Source of the DNA: Pyrinomonadaceae bacterium
GTDB lineage: Bacteria; Acidobacteriota; Blastocatellia; Pyrinomonadales; Pyrinomonadaceae
Reading direction: 5' to 3'
Length of the DNA stretch: 62,693 nucleotides
Assembly: GCA_021228405.1 (NCBI GenBank)
Contig: JAJQRF010000007.1
Span: 1-62,693, forward strand
Shown here: positions 25,155-34,507 of the stretch, one piece after another
How positions within the stretch are numbered: position 1 is the first letter of the stretch
Layout: the number at the start of each line of letters is the position of its first letter
The notes under the pieces: model-generated
Database searches by the model: none
What the model saw: the letters and a program-made list of their open reading frames with translations, nothing else
Told to the model about the DNA's origin: nothing
Program-made: the position numbers and the translations under genes

Positions 25155-28100
25155 TTATTTTACAGTTTCGGCGTGTTCTAAAATTATCGTGAAATTATTT
25201 TCTCTGGCTTCCTGAATGCCCTTTTTGATGAAACTTGCATCTTTTTCAGTGAAGGAATTATCGTTCAGAAATTTGCTTATCTCTTCGTCTTTCGTGTCCG
25301 AATTTATCGAACCTTTCAGTTGGTTTGCTGTCAGACGGATTTGGACTTTCAACACGAAAGGCTTTGTGCCGACTTTGACGTTTTGCAGATTTATGTAAAG
25401 CATCATTTTGATAAAGCCGTCTTTGATGTCGTTTTTGGACGGCATTTTGGCGCGGACGCTGTGTTTCGCTTCGATCAGGTAAACGTTTTTGTTCTCGATC
25501 TTTGTTTCATCGCAGGTAAAGAAATATTTGCCGAAAAGCGCGTTGGTAATCGTGACTTTCGCTTTCGTGTCGGTTGAAAGTGCCTCCTTCGGCTGATTGG
25601 TGACAAATTCTCTGGTTTGCGCTTTTTGCGATTTACTGCGCGAAAATTCGAGAAATTTCTGCGGCGTTTCGGCAAATTTTATCAATTCATCGAGAGCGTT
25701 CGCATCGTGCAGGTAAGTTTTGGTTTCTCCGGCGATCTTTTGATATGAAAGTTTGGCTTTTTCAAAAACGTTTTTGAGTTGTTTCGTTTCGCGTTCGTTC
25801 CATTCACGCGGCGTTCCCTGAAATTCGTAAATCTCGCTTAAACGCGACAAAATATAATTATTATCGAATTTCTGAGCGGTGATCCGATCGGCGCGTTTCG
25901 CGTTTTTTTCGGCTGAATCGTAGTAAGCCAGAATTACCTGCACGTCCAAAAGACTCAAAAGCGAAATCGTATCCCATTGCAGAAAATCGCGTTCGCCGCC
26001 CAATCCTTCGTCTTTGACGACAGGAATTATCGCCGCTTTTTTACCCGGATGGGCGAGCGTGTCGTAAACGCGTTCATACGGGTAAGAGCGTGTTCGTTTC
26101 GGCGAAATCCAACGGCTGACGGCAATCGTTTCCTTGCCGTTATTCACTAAAAACGCACCGTTCGCTTTATTTATATCGAAATTTTCAAATCTCGATTCGC
26201 GCAGTTCATCATTGACGAATTGCTTGTATTTTATCTTTTCGACATTTCCCGAAATTTCTTCGGATTGATAAAGATCACTTTCTGTTTCCGGCTGAAAACC
26301 CGCTTTTTGAAAAAAAAAGGAAGCCGGATCGTTTCGTCCTGAATCTTCAAAAACTTGCGAAGTTTTGTTTTCCTCGACCGCGACGACCGAACCGAGTTTG
26401 ACGAACGCATTTTCGCGTTTCACCCTGACTTTCAGGCGCGGCGAAGCGGTCGATTTATCGACGGTTTCGGGCAGATCGGAGCGAAACGTGACCGAATAAG
26501 CGGTTCTGAGTTGTAAAACGATGTCGTCGTAAGCCTTTTGAATTTGGTCTAACTGCGTGATCGGATAGTAAACGCCGCCGCTGATCTTGGCGAGCTTTTC
26601 GCCTTCGCCCTCGGCTTTGGTCGTCAAGCCCGTGTAGCGCGCCCGAAGCGGATCGACAGTTTGATTCGGATTGACCGACGAAGCGATCAGACTTGACGGA
26701 ACATAAAGCGGATAAACGAGCGCACCGCTTTCCTGAATCGAACCGAGCAAGGAATCGAACGACAAAAACGAACGGTTATCGTCGCCGTCCGTGAGCGCGA
26801 CGATCGCAGTGCGTTCGCCCTTCATCGGTCGCAGAGTTTCGGTCAAAACGAAGCCGAGCGAGTCGTAAAGTGCAGTTGCGCCGCCCGCATCGAAAGTGTC
26901 CAAAGATTCGGAAAGTCTGGTTTTATCGGTCGTAAAATTGGAAATGACCTGCACGTCTTCGTTAAAAATAACGATCGCAACTTTGTCTTTTTTATCGACC
27001 GTATTGACGAACGAACGCGCCGCTTTGCGGATAAAATTGACGTAATTATCAACGCTTCCCGAAACATCGAGCAATAAAACCAGATTAAAAGGCGCGTTCG
27101 TCGGCTGAACCGAAACGACTTCGCGGACATTGCCCGCTTCGGTGATCTCAAAATCTTCGGGCTTTAATTCGGCAATCGCACGATTGTTTGAATCGAGGAC
27201 GCGGACGAGAACTTTTTTGAATTCGGAAACGGTTTGATTTTGATTTGCGGTGCGCTCGGCTAAAACGGGTTCGCGTTTCGCGGGCGGCAGAGTTTTTGCG
27301 AAATCGCCGAAATATTTCGGACTTGCGCGGCGGATCGCATCCGTCAAAAGCGAATCACCGCTCCGAATGATCGCTTTTGCCGCGTTCGTGAGCGGACGTT
27401 CGCGCAAATCGGATGAAACTTCATTCGGCGGAACGTTCAGCAAAATGATTCCCCGCGCGGTCGTGAAATTCAGTTTTATTTCGTTGGAAACGGGTCTTGT
27501 TTTTTGTTTTTCGGTCTTTGGTTTTCGGTCATCTGGTTCGTCGTTCGTTGATTCTGAGTTTTCTTCCTCGCCCTTTTTCCGCTTCTCCGCGTTTCCGCGC
27601 CGCTTCTTTTCCCCGATTCGTCCGCTTAAAACGAACTTTCCGGCAGATTTTTCGGAAACTTTTTCAAGTTCGACATCACTTAAAAAACGCGGTCGGCTTT
27701 GCGTCCAGAGAAAATCGTAGCGAACATTATCGAGCGGAACGTCTGCCGCAATGGTTCCTGTTTCGCTTTTTATTTCGATCAGTTCGAGGTTGCCCGAAAC
27801 CAAAGCTTCGCCTTCGTTCGTTTCGATCCTGAGTTTGATCCTTTCGGGAATCCTGAAGAAAAGATCGATTCTTTTTCCCGTTTTTTCCGGCGCGACCACA
27901 ATACGGATTTTGCCTTTTGAATTGTCTATCTTTATTTCATTTTCGACAGCGGAAACGGCGGAAAGAAAAACTTTTTCAGGATTGATTCCGGCAGATTTTT
28001 CATCGTTTCCGTCTGTTTTCCTTTCTTCTGCGGCGGCGTTTACTTTGCCGTAAAGATTGATTATTTCGAGCATTCCGCCCGTTTGCAGATCGAATTCGCG

Positions 28101-28184
28101 TTCAAAACTTTGCGCTTGAGCCGATAAAGCCAAAGCGCAAAATAATGTAATAAATACCGCAATTTTCCTGAAAATAGACTTCAT
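25155..28184 (-). CDS. Large secreted VWFA-domain protein (acidobacterial VWFA-related type)
   Basis: 1009 residues with a signal peptide (IAVFITLFCALALSAQAQ). The N-terminal 190 residues are an auto-transporter-like beta region. A highly charged linker follows (about 192-232, EKKRRGNAEKRKKG..., PDDRKPKTEKQKTRPV). A sheet segment VLVRVLDSNNRAIAELKPEDFEI leads into a VWA domain with MIDAS DVSGS (373-377) and a later LTDGDDNRSF. The C-terminal 450 residues are alpha/beta with VYDTLAHPGKKAAIIPVVKDEGLGGERDF. VWA domains bind ligands through a divalent metal. The gene is coupled to the upstream Ser/Thr kinase (TAA-A-ATG) and the downstream xseA. Confidence 0.85.
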   Translation of the reverse strand: MKSIFRKIAVFITLFCALALSAQAQSFEREFDLQTGGMLEIINLYGKVNAAAEERKTDGNDEKSAGINPEKVFLSAVSAVENEIKIDNSKGKIRIVVAPEKTGKRIDLFFRIPERIKLRIETNEGEALVSGNLELIEIKSETGTIAADVPLDNVRYDFLWTQSRPRFLSDVELEKVSEKSAGKFVLSGRIGEKKRRGNAEKRKKGEEENSESTNDEPDDRKPKTEKQKTRPVSNEIKLNFTTARGIILLNVPPNEVSSDLRERPLTNAAKAIIRSGDSLLTDAIRRASPKYFGDFAKTLPPAKREPVLAERTANQNQTVSEFKKVLVRVLDSNNRAIAELKPEDFEITEAGNVREVVSVQPTNAPFNLVLLLDVSGSVDNYVNFIRKAARSFVNTVDKKDKVAIVIFNEDVQVISNFTTDKTRLSESLDTFDAGGATALYDSLGFVLTETLRPMKGERTAIVALTDGDDNRSFLSFDSLLGSIQESGALVYPLYVPSSLIASSVNPNQTVDPLRARYTGLTTKAEGEGEKLAKISGGVYYPITQLDQIQKAYDDIVLQLRTAYSVTFRSDLPETVDKSTASPRLKVRVKRENAFVKLGSVVAVEENKTSQVFEDSGRNDPASFFFQKAGFQPETESDLYQSEEISGNVEKIKYKQFVNDELRESRFENFDINKANGAFLVNNGKETIAVSRWISPKRTRSYPYERVYDTLAHPGKKAAIIPVVKDEGLGGERDFLQWDTISLLSLLDVQVILAYYDSAEKNAKRADRITAQKFDNNYILSRLSEIYEFQGTPREWNERETKQLKNVFEKAKLSYQKIAGETKTYLHDANALDELIKFAETPQKFLEFSRSKSQKAQTREFVTNQPKEALSTDTKAKVTITNALFGKYFFTCDETKIENKNVYLIEAKHSVRAKMPSKNDIKDGFIKMMLYINLQNVKVGTKPFVLKVQIRLTANQLKGSINSDTKDEEISKFLNDNSFTEKDASFIKKGIQEARENNFTIILEHAETVK

Positions 28185-28185
28185 T

Positions 28186-30504
28186 TTAAGACTTACTCAC
28201 GCCGCTCGTGATTCTGCCCGATTGAATCAAACGATTGCGAACGCGTTCCTGCCATTTTTTACGCGGCTTGTCAGTTTCCTCAAATTGTTCGAGCAAATCT
28301 TTCATCGATTCGCCACCCGATTGGCGCGTTTTCAGATACAAGAGCGCGATGATGATCGCCGAGAACGACGTGACGAAAATATGCGCCGGAAGCCAGAAAA
28401 TCTGGATCAGAGATTCAAGAATCGTATTGACGACGCGCGTCCGCATATCCTTTGACGTGTTATTCAATGTGAATTTTTGACCGTTTCCGATCTCGATCTT
28501 AAAGTCCGGTTCTTTTGCCGTATCCTCGGAAGGATTAACTGTGTTTTCCTGCGAACCTGCCTGATTTTCGACCACTTTTACGACCTCCGACTTGTCTTTG
28601 CGCGTGTTGTCAAAAGCACGTGCCGTGACGTTGACCACGAAAGAGATCATTCCCGAAAAGATCGCGGGCATCAGAAACATCAGAAAGACGGTGCCGACCG
28701 CGGTTAAAAATCTGCGCCAAACCAATTCCTGCGAACGTTTCAGAGCCTTCCAGCCGCGCAGATTTTCCATCATCACGACCGGCGCAAGCAACGACCAGAA
28801 AACAGATGTCACGAGGAAACCGATTCCGCACGTCAAAAAACCGACGACGAAAGTCAAAATCGTGCTCAACAAACCCGTTCCGGCAAAGGTTTTCCACTTT
28901 TTGACGGATTCCTTCAAAGCCGGACGAAGCCTAATCGGACGCAGCGGAACGGCGAGATACTGCGTGACGATCCACGTTGTCGTGCCGAGAATGAAATACA
29001 TACAAAACGCACTGGCGATGCCGAGCAAAATCGTCACGGCTCCGACCAGTATCTTCCCGTTCTGCTCGGAAATCACATCGCTGACGCGCAAAAAACTAAG
29101 CACGATCAAGGCTATCGTGAGCAGAATCAGCGGAATCGAAAGAAACGTGGTCAAGCCTAAAAACTTCGGCAAATGTTCGCTGTAAATGACGAGCGAGCGG
29201 CGAATCAGCGTCGTCAAACCTTCCGATTGCGAACGCAGTTTACTGGCGAAGGCTTCGGCGGTCGCGGGACGTTCGTCGGGATTTTTGGCAAGCGCGGAAT
29301 AAATGACCTTTTTTACGCGTGACGGGATTTTTTTCGCCGTCAGCGGCGGCGGTTCGACTTCGCGATGCGCTTCCATCACACTCGTAAAATCGCCGTCGAA
29401 CGGAGTTTTTCCGCCGAGCATCCGATACGCGATCACGCCGAGGCTGTAAATGTCCGAACGCGGTGAAAGTTTTTCGCCTTTGCACTGTTCGGGCGACATA
29501 AAGAGCGGCGTTCCCAAAACCGCCCCGACGCGGGTAAGCTCGGCGGTTTGGCGCGGTTTTAATAAAAGGTCGTCGGTTGCCTTGATTTCCGCCGAACGTT
29601 CCGTAAAAAGCGGCTCGGTAATGATCTTCGTTCCCGCATCCTTTTCGCTTTCGGCAATGGTCTTATGATTTTCCGTAAAGATCGCCGTTTTATCTTCCGC
29701 TTTTGAATCATCGATCGTTTGAATCAAAGTTCCGGCTTCGGAAACCGGCTGAATGATCGTTGCGCTTTCGGTGACGGGTTGAATCAAAGTTCCGCCTTCA
29801 CCGATCAGCGTGTTTTTCTCAAAAGTTTGCGCGATGGTCGCCGATTCCGAAAGTTTTGTCGGCGAATTGTTGTCGGAAACGGTTTCGTTATATGAAATAT
29901 CCGCGACGGTAGCGCGTCCGCCGGCGATATTTTTTTCCAAAGACGGCAGTTCGACCGGGAGTTTTTCAGCCGAATGATGATTGAAATTTTCTTCGAGCTT
30001 GGCGATTCCGAAATCGAGAACTTTGACCGTGTAACCGCCGCTCGGATTCGGTTCGAGCCAGATGTTATCGGGTTTCAGGTCGCGGTGAATGATGCCCTGA
30101 TTGTGCGCTTCGTGAACGGCGGAGCAAACCTGTTCGAGAATGTCGATAGTCCACGCGACGGGCAGATTTTTCTCTTCTTCGAGAATTTCGCCCAGCGTGC
30201 AACCGTCCAGATATTCCATCACGAGATAAGCGATTTTGCCGTTGATCGAATCGGTAATGCCGAAATCGGTCACGTCAACCACGTGCGGATGGCGCAAACG
30301 TCCTGCCGCACGCGCTTCGCGGCGGAAACGTTCGACAAATTCGGCGCGCTGCATAAACTGCGGCGCGATGATCTTCAAAGCAACGGGACGTTCCGTGCCG
30401 AGATGCGTGGCGAGAAAAACCGTTCCCATACCGCCGCGCCCGATCTCGCTTTCGATTCTGTATTTACCGTCCAGCGTTTGCCCGATGTAGTTTGAAAAAC
30501 TCAT
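28186..30504 (-). CDS. Membrane Ser/Thr protein kinase with a large activation-loop insert
   Basis: 772 residues. Kinase motifs are the Gly loop IGRGGMGTVF (21-30), VAIK-type lysine K44, HRDLKPDN (140-147, catalytic D142) and DFG (164-166). The segment GTPLFMSPEQ (331-340), which normally lies 15-30 residues after DFG, is about 165 residues away; the insert is Ser/Thr/Glu-rich with repeated phrases TLIQPV, TIIQPV and TLIQTI. After the kinase come about six membrane helices (430-630) and a cytoplasmic tail. It probably senses a membrane signal and phosphorylates itself and partners. It is followed 1 bp later by the VWFA gene. Confidence 0.9.
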   Translation of the reverse strand: MSFSNYIGQTLDGKYRIESEIGRGGMGTVFLATHLGTERPVALKIIAPQFMQRAEFVERFRREARAAGRLRHPHVVDVTDFGITDSINGKIAYLVMEYLDGCTLGEILEEEKNLPVAWTIDILEQVCSAVHEAHNQGIIHRDLKPDNIWLEPNPSGGYTVKVLDFGIAKLEENFNHHSAEKLPVELPSLEKNIAGGRATVADISYNETVSDNNSPTKLSESATIAQTFEKNTLIGEGGTLIQPVTESATIIQPVSEAGTLIQTIDDSKAEDKTAIFTENHKTIAESEKDAGTKIITEPLFTERSAEIKATDDLLLKPRQTAELTRVGAVLGTPLFMSPEQCKGEKLSPRSDIYSLGVIAYRMLGGKTPFDGDFTSVMEAHREVEPPPLTAKKIPSRVKKVIYSALAKNPDERPATAEAFASKLRSQSEGLTTLIRRSLVIYSEHLPKFLGLTTFLSIPLILLTIALIVLSFLRVSDVISEQNGKILVGAVTILLGIASAFCMYFILGTTTWIVTQYLAVPLRPIRLRPALKESVKKWKTFAGTGLLSTILTFVVGFLTCGIGFLVTSVFWSLLAPVVMMENLRGWKALKRSQELVWRRFLTAVGTVFLMFLMPAIFSGMISFVVNVTARAFDNTRKDKSEVVKVVENQAGSQENTVNPSEDTAKEPDFKIEIGNGQKFTLNNTSKDMRTRVVNTILESLIQIFWLPAHIFVTSFSAIIIALLYLKTRQSGGESMKDLLEQFEETDKPRKKWQERVRNRLIQSGRITSGVSKS

Positions 30505-30728
30505 AAAAAATTGGGTCTTGGGTCTTCGGTCTTTGGTCTTTGGTCTTTGAAATTAAACGGATCCGGAATATTAAATAACTCCAAAACCCAACATCAAAGA
30601 CCTAATACCTAAATCTCTTACCTCACTAATTTATAACGCACAGCAAAAACTCAAGTTTCATATTTACCGTATCTTAACAAAACTTTAAAGTTGCTTTTTC
30701 CAAAAACCGAAGACCCAAGACCACAGAC
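30505..30728. repeat. Short-word inverted repeat (copy G)
   Basis: GGGTCTTGGGTCTTCGGTC, then TTTGGTCTTTGGTC words at 30510-30550, are answered by CATCAAAGACC at about 30590 and by CCGAAGACCCAAGACC at about 30710. The central part is AT-rich. It separates the ECF sigma gene from the kinase gene on the same strand. A minus-strand -10-like TAAAGT lies within it, but no convincing promoter. Confidence 0.65.
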
Positions 30729-31283
30729 CTATATTCGCGTTTTCAGCCACGCTTTCGCCATTCGCCATTCGCGTTTGACGGTCGAATCGGAAATACCCAA
30801 AACCTGCGCGGTTTCTTCGATGGTCAAGCCGCCGAAAAATCTCAGTTCGACGATCTTTGCCTGTTTTTCGTCGAGTTTTGCCAGAGTTTTCAGGGCTTCG
30901 TCCAGACTGACCAGATCGAAATCGCGCCCATCGGCAAAACTGATCGCTTCGTCTAATTCGACCTGAATCGCGCCGTCGCCGCGTTTTTTGGCGTTGCGCT
31001 GAACAGCGTAATTAACCAGGATTCTCCGCATCATCTCCGACGCGATCGAAAAAAAATGCAGACGGTTTTGCCAATCGACTTCCTTTTGTTCGAGCAGACG
31101 AATATATGCTTCATTGACGAGCGCGGTCGCCTGCAGCGTGTGATTATCGCGTTCATTCCGCAAATGACTGCCCGCCACACGCCGCAGTTCGTCATAAACG
31201 AGCGGCAGAAGTTCGTCTAAAGCCTCCCGGTTTCCCGTCTGCGCTTTGCTCAAAAGTTGTGTTACATCGCTCTTTTCTGCCAT
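30729..31283 (-). CDS. ECF-type RNA polymerase sigma factor (TIGR02999-like group)
   Basis: 184 residues. Region 2 is LLPLVYDELRRVAGSHLRNER with LVNEAYIRLLEQ and HFFSIASEMMRRILVNYA, the signature of the sigma-70 ECF subgroup common in Acidobacteria and Planctomycetes and often paired with Ser/Thr kinases. Region 4 is DEKQAKIVELRFFGGLTIEETAQVLGISDSTVKREWRMAKAWL. Its gene lies upstream of the membrane kinase on the same strand, the usual pairing; phosphorylation by the kinase is a plausible but unproven control. Confidence 0.93.
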   Translation of the reverse strand: MAEKSDVTQLLSKAQTGNREALDELLPLVYDELRRVAGSHLRNERDNHTLQATALVNEAYIRLLEQKEVDWQNRLHFFSIASEMMRRILVNYAVQRNAKKRGDGAIQVELDEAISFADGRDFDLVSLDEALKTLAKLDEKQAKIVELRFFGGLTIEETAQVLGISDSTVKREWRMAKAWLKTRI

Positions 31284-31509
31284 TGCCGGAAATTATCGTT
31301 TCAATTCGTTTGATTTTACACGAAGATCGCCAAAATCAGAATCTGACACATCCGCCAAACTCCGCTTTAGGGTTGTGCGCCTAATCCGACAAATCAATCT
31401 TTGTCCGATATTTTTGTTTTTCCTGACCCATTTTTCTCAGCTTCCTTGCGATTTATTTCGGAAGCGCGAAATCCGCGCAAAAAACCGAAAAATTAAAGGA
31501 GAGTTTTCA

Positions 31510-33336
31510 ATGCAAAAAAGTATCAAGATATTCGTTTTTGTAACGCTGATTTTTTTAGTCTTTTTAACCGTCAAAACCTTTGCCGAAACGCCGATCTGGT
31601 CGGTCAAGGGGGCGAAATGGTATTCGATGATGGAAACGGGCAACGTGATGGTCGGAATGGATAAATCGATCGCGATGATCGACGGCGCGACGGGCAAACA
31701 ACTTTGGACGCGTAACGATCTCGGCGAAATAAAAGAGGACGAATATACCGAACTCCCCGGCACGCCGCTTTTGCTCATCGCCGACAATTCGGGTTGGGCA
31801 CAGCGCAAAACCAAGCTCACCGCCGTTGACACCTTGACGGGCGCGACCGTCTGGACGACCGACAAAATGCTCGGCTACACGGTCGAAGTTTCGCCCGTTT
31901 ACAAAAAAGATATGCTCGTCTTTTTAACCATCCGCGACAACCGTATGAACAAGGACAAGCCCGATATTTTCGCATTAAAGATGTCAACGGGTGAGCTTTT
32001 GTGGCAAAACGAATACACCGAAAAGGTCGATCTTTACGGCGTTGAAAAGAAAAAACGCGGCGGCGCGGGCGCGATGCTTTTAGGTTCGGGCGGCGGACGT
32101 TCGGACAGATTCAACCTCGACGGCGAAAATCCGCCGATCTTTGACGGCGATTCGATGTATATGACCTACGCCGGATTGCACCGCTACAATCTCGCAGACG
32201 GAAAATTAGTCTGGAAAACCATTTACGACGTGACCGACGGAAGCCTGAAAAACACGAACGGACAGGCGATCATCGACGGCGACACGATCTATACTTCCGC
32301 GCAAGGCATCATCCGCGCCATCGACAAAAACAGCGGCAATATCAAATGGACGACGAAGGATTTCGGCAAAGGCGGCATCGCCGAAATGCAGATGTTCGGC
32401 GATGTCGTTTACGGCAGAATGGGCGGACAATTTTACAGTGGCAAAAAAGGCGAATGGCAGAAAAAATCGCCCATCGGCGTGGTTGCGCTGAATAAATCGA
32501 ACGGAAACACCAACTGGATTTACGAAGGCGCGAAAAATTCGATCACGAATATGATGATTTTGCCCGAAGACAATTCCCTGCTCATCGCCGACGAAAAAAA
32601 TCTCATCGGTTTAGATATGACCAGCCAAGGCAAAGTTAAGGAAGCTTATAAAATTCCGCTCAAATTCAAATTCAAGGTCGGCGCGGCGGCAACGGCAGGA
32701 AAAGTTGCGGCAGTCGCGTTCGGCGGAGTCGGCGGATTTTTCAAAAAAGGCGCGGACACTACCGACAATCCGGTTTCGCTCGTCCGGCAGGAAAACGGCA
32801 CGGTCGTCGTGCGCGGAATGCAGCATCTCATCGGATTTTCGCCGAAATCGCGCGAAATCGTCTGGTCAACCAAATACGACGCGCCCGGCATCAGCGGTTG
32901 GCAATCGATCGTGATGACCGCTTTAACGGTGACGGCGGCGATGATGAGCGAAGGAATGGAAGCAAGCTATTCACAGCGCGGCGATTACAATTCGGCATTC
33001 GATCAGAATTCGCAATTCCTCAACCTGATGTCGAATTATCAGCAGTTTATGTCGAAAAAATTCAGTTCGTCGAAACAAAGCGGAAATAATTATTACGTTC
33101 TCACGACGATCAAAGGCAAAGACGAGAAAGGTTCTGGACTCGTCGGCGTAAATATGCTGACGGGCAAAGCGTTAAATCAGATCATTTTCAACGACAAATC
33201 GCCCGACTACGAAGTGGATGAAGCCGCCGGACGTTTGTTCAATATGAACAAAGGCGAGCTTTCCGCCTACAACATCACCGAACAGGTCGAACAAGCCGTC
33301 AACGATGACAAGGAAGACGGCAAGGACAATAAATAG
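31510..33336 (+). CDS. Secreted PQQ-like beta-propeller protein
   Basis: 608 residues from the ATG at 31510, preceded by AAAGGAGAGTTTTCA and starting a signal peptide (IFVFVTLIFLVFLTVKTFA); an upstream in-frame start at 31246 lies in the divergent promoter region and is rejected. Repeated blades of the PQQ-enzyme-like type are visible: DGATGKQLWTRNDLG, DTLTGATVWTTDKML, KMSTGELLWQNEY, DKNSGNIKWTTKDFG and NKSNGNTNWIYEG. No catalytic dehydrogenase residues were identified, so this is more likely a structural or binding propeller (BamB-like in style). It is divergent from the ECF sigma gene. Confidence 0.85.
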   Translation: MQKSIKIFVFVTLIFLVFLTVKTFAETPIWSVKGAKWYSMMETGNVMVGMDKSIAMIDGATGKQLWTRNDLGEIKEDEYTELPGTPLLLIADNSGWAQRKTKLTAVDTLTGATVWTTDKMLGYTVEVSPVYKKDMLVFLTIRDNRMNKDKPDIFALKMSTGELLWQNEYTEKVDLYGVEKKKRGGAGAMLLGSGGGRSDRFNLDGENPPIFDGDSMYMTYAGLHRYNLADGKLVWKTIYDVTDGSLKNTNGQAIIDGDTIYTSAQGIIRAIDKNSGNIKWTTKDFGKGGIAEMQMFGDVVYGRMGGQFYSGKKGEWQKKSPIGVVALNKSNGNTNWIYEGAKNSITNMMILPEDNSLLIADEKNLIGLDMTSQGKVKEAYKIPLKFKFKVGAAATAGKVAAVAFGGVGGFFKKGADTTDNPVSLVRQENGTVVVRGMQHLIGFSPKSREIVWSTKYDAPGISGWQSIVMTALTVTAAMMSEGMEASYSQRGDYNSAFDQNSQFLNLMSNYQQFMSKKFSSSKQSGNNYYVLTTIKGKDEKGSGLVGVNMLTGKALNQIIFNDKSPDYEVDEAAGRLFNMNKGELSAYNITEQVEQAVNDDKEDGKDNK

Positions 33337-33409
33337 CGATCAGTTTCAAATTTTGATTTGAACTCTGAACACACAATTTTCCCCTGCAACCCCATAACCT
33401 CACCAAAAA

Positions 33410-33440
33410 AGAGTTTCGTTGTGCCAGACGGAACTCTTTT
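33410..33440 (+). terminator. Terminator after the PQQ-like gene
   Basis: AGAGTTTCGT (33410-33419) pairs with ACGGAACTCT (33428-33437) around TGTGCCAG, followed by TTTTTTT. Confidence 0.85.
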
Positions 33441-33522
33441 TTTATGACCTCTTTTTTATAAATTTCGTGCGATTATAGCTGAGAGGAATTTTTCGGTAGT
33501 TTTTGCCGAAAGATCAAAGAAT

Positions 33523-34404
33523 ATGAAATTCAAAATATTGTTATTTTCGGCATTTTGTTCATTGATTTGCGCCTGCAATCAAGGTTCGACCGACACGATC
33601 GCGTCGAACACGGTAATGAGTTCGCAGGTTTACCAGATTTATTACGTCGAAGGCAAGAAAAGCGGCACGACCGTCGTTGCAACTTTTCGTGTCGGCGGTG
33701 CGACCGGAACGACGCTTGCGCTGACCGAACCGGGCAAGATTCTTTATAACGGAACGGCTTTGGACAAATCCGACCCGTCGAATCTGATCGGCACGAATTA
33801 CCGTATGAAAGGCACGGATTACCGCGCGATGGTGAAAAACTATCAGCCGAAACACGAATTCGTTTTCACCGACAACGACGGAAAAACTTCGACCAATTCG
33901 GTCACGCTACTGCCGCTCGAAGTTTCGGCAAACGGCGGTTTGTTTTTAGATTCCGCACAACCGACGACGATTTCGCTTTCGCGTGCGGTCGGCGCGGACG
34001 AAACGCTCGTCCTCGGAATCAATACGTCGATCGGCGACGATATTTCCGGTGGCGGAATGGTGTTCTTAAATCCGGCGCGAAATGCCGTGACGATCACGCC
34101 GCAATACTGGGCGGAGAAAAAACTCGGCGCAAGAGCGTCGATCGAGATCAAAGTTAAGAAAAATTCGTCGATCGCGGCAAATAATAATCTCGGCGGCTCG
34201 GTCAGCGTCGAATATCTCGCCGAACCTGTTTACGTTTCGGTTAGCCAAGCGAAAAAAGCCGTAAATGCAAACGCTAATACGAAAACCGCAAACGCCAATG
34301 TTTCGGCGGCAAATGCAAATACGACCGCAAAATCGTCGGCAAACGCGAACGCCGCAAACACCGCGCCGAAATTGAAAATTTCAAACGCGAATGCAGGTAA
34401 ATAA
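33523..34404 (+). CDS. Lipoprotein with Asn/Ala-rich tail
   Basis: 293 residues. The N-terminus MKFKILLFSAFCSLICACNQGS ends in a lipobox (I-C-A-C, lipidated C18), so it is probably an outer-membrane or periplasmic lipoprotein. The middle is beta-rich, without a recognised domain (VYQIYYVEGKKSGTTVVATF; SIEIKVKKNSSIA). The last 50 residues are low-complexity Asn/Ala/Thr (KAVNANANTKTANANVSAAN), a tail type seen in related acidobacterial lipoproteins (from memory, not checked). The gene has its own flanking terminators. Confidence 0.75.
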   Translation: MKFKILLFSAFCSLICACNQGSTDTIASNTVMSSQVYQIYYVEGKKSGTTVVATFRVGGATGTTLALTEPGKILYNGTALDKSDPSNLIGTNYRMKGTDYRAMVKNYQPKHEFVFTDNDGKTSTNSVTLLPLEVSANGGLFLDSAQPTTISLSRAVGADETLVLGINTSIGDDISGGGMVFLNPARNAVTITPQYWAEKKLGARASIEIKVKKNSSIAANNNLGGSVSVEYLAEPVYVSVSQAKKAVNANANTKTANANVSAANANTTAKSSANANAANTAPKLKISNANAGK

Positions 34405-34444
34405 TTACGTTTCCGAGAAAATAATTTGACCTCATTTTCAACCA

Positions 34445-34488
34445 AAAATTGCGATTTATCACAGAGAGGGTAGATCGCAATTTTTTAT
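34445..34488 (+). terminator. Terminator after the lipoprotein gene
   Basis: AAATTGCGAT pairs with ATCGCAATTT around an 18-nt loop and is followed by TTTTATTTG. It lies between the lipoprotein gene and the TPR gene. Confidence 0.75.
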
Positions 34489-34507
34489 TTGCGAAGATAA
34501 ATTTTTT

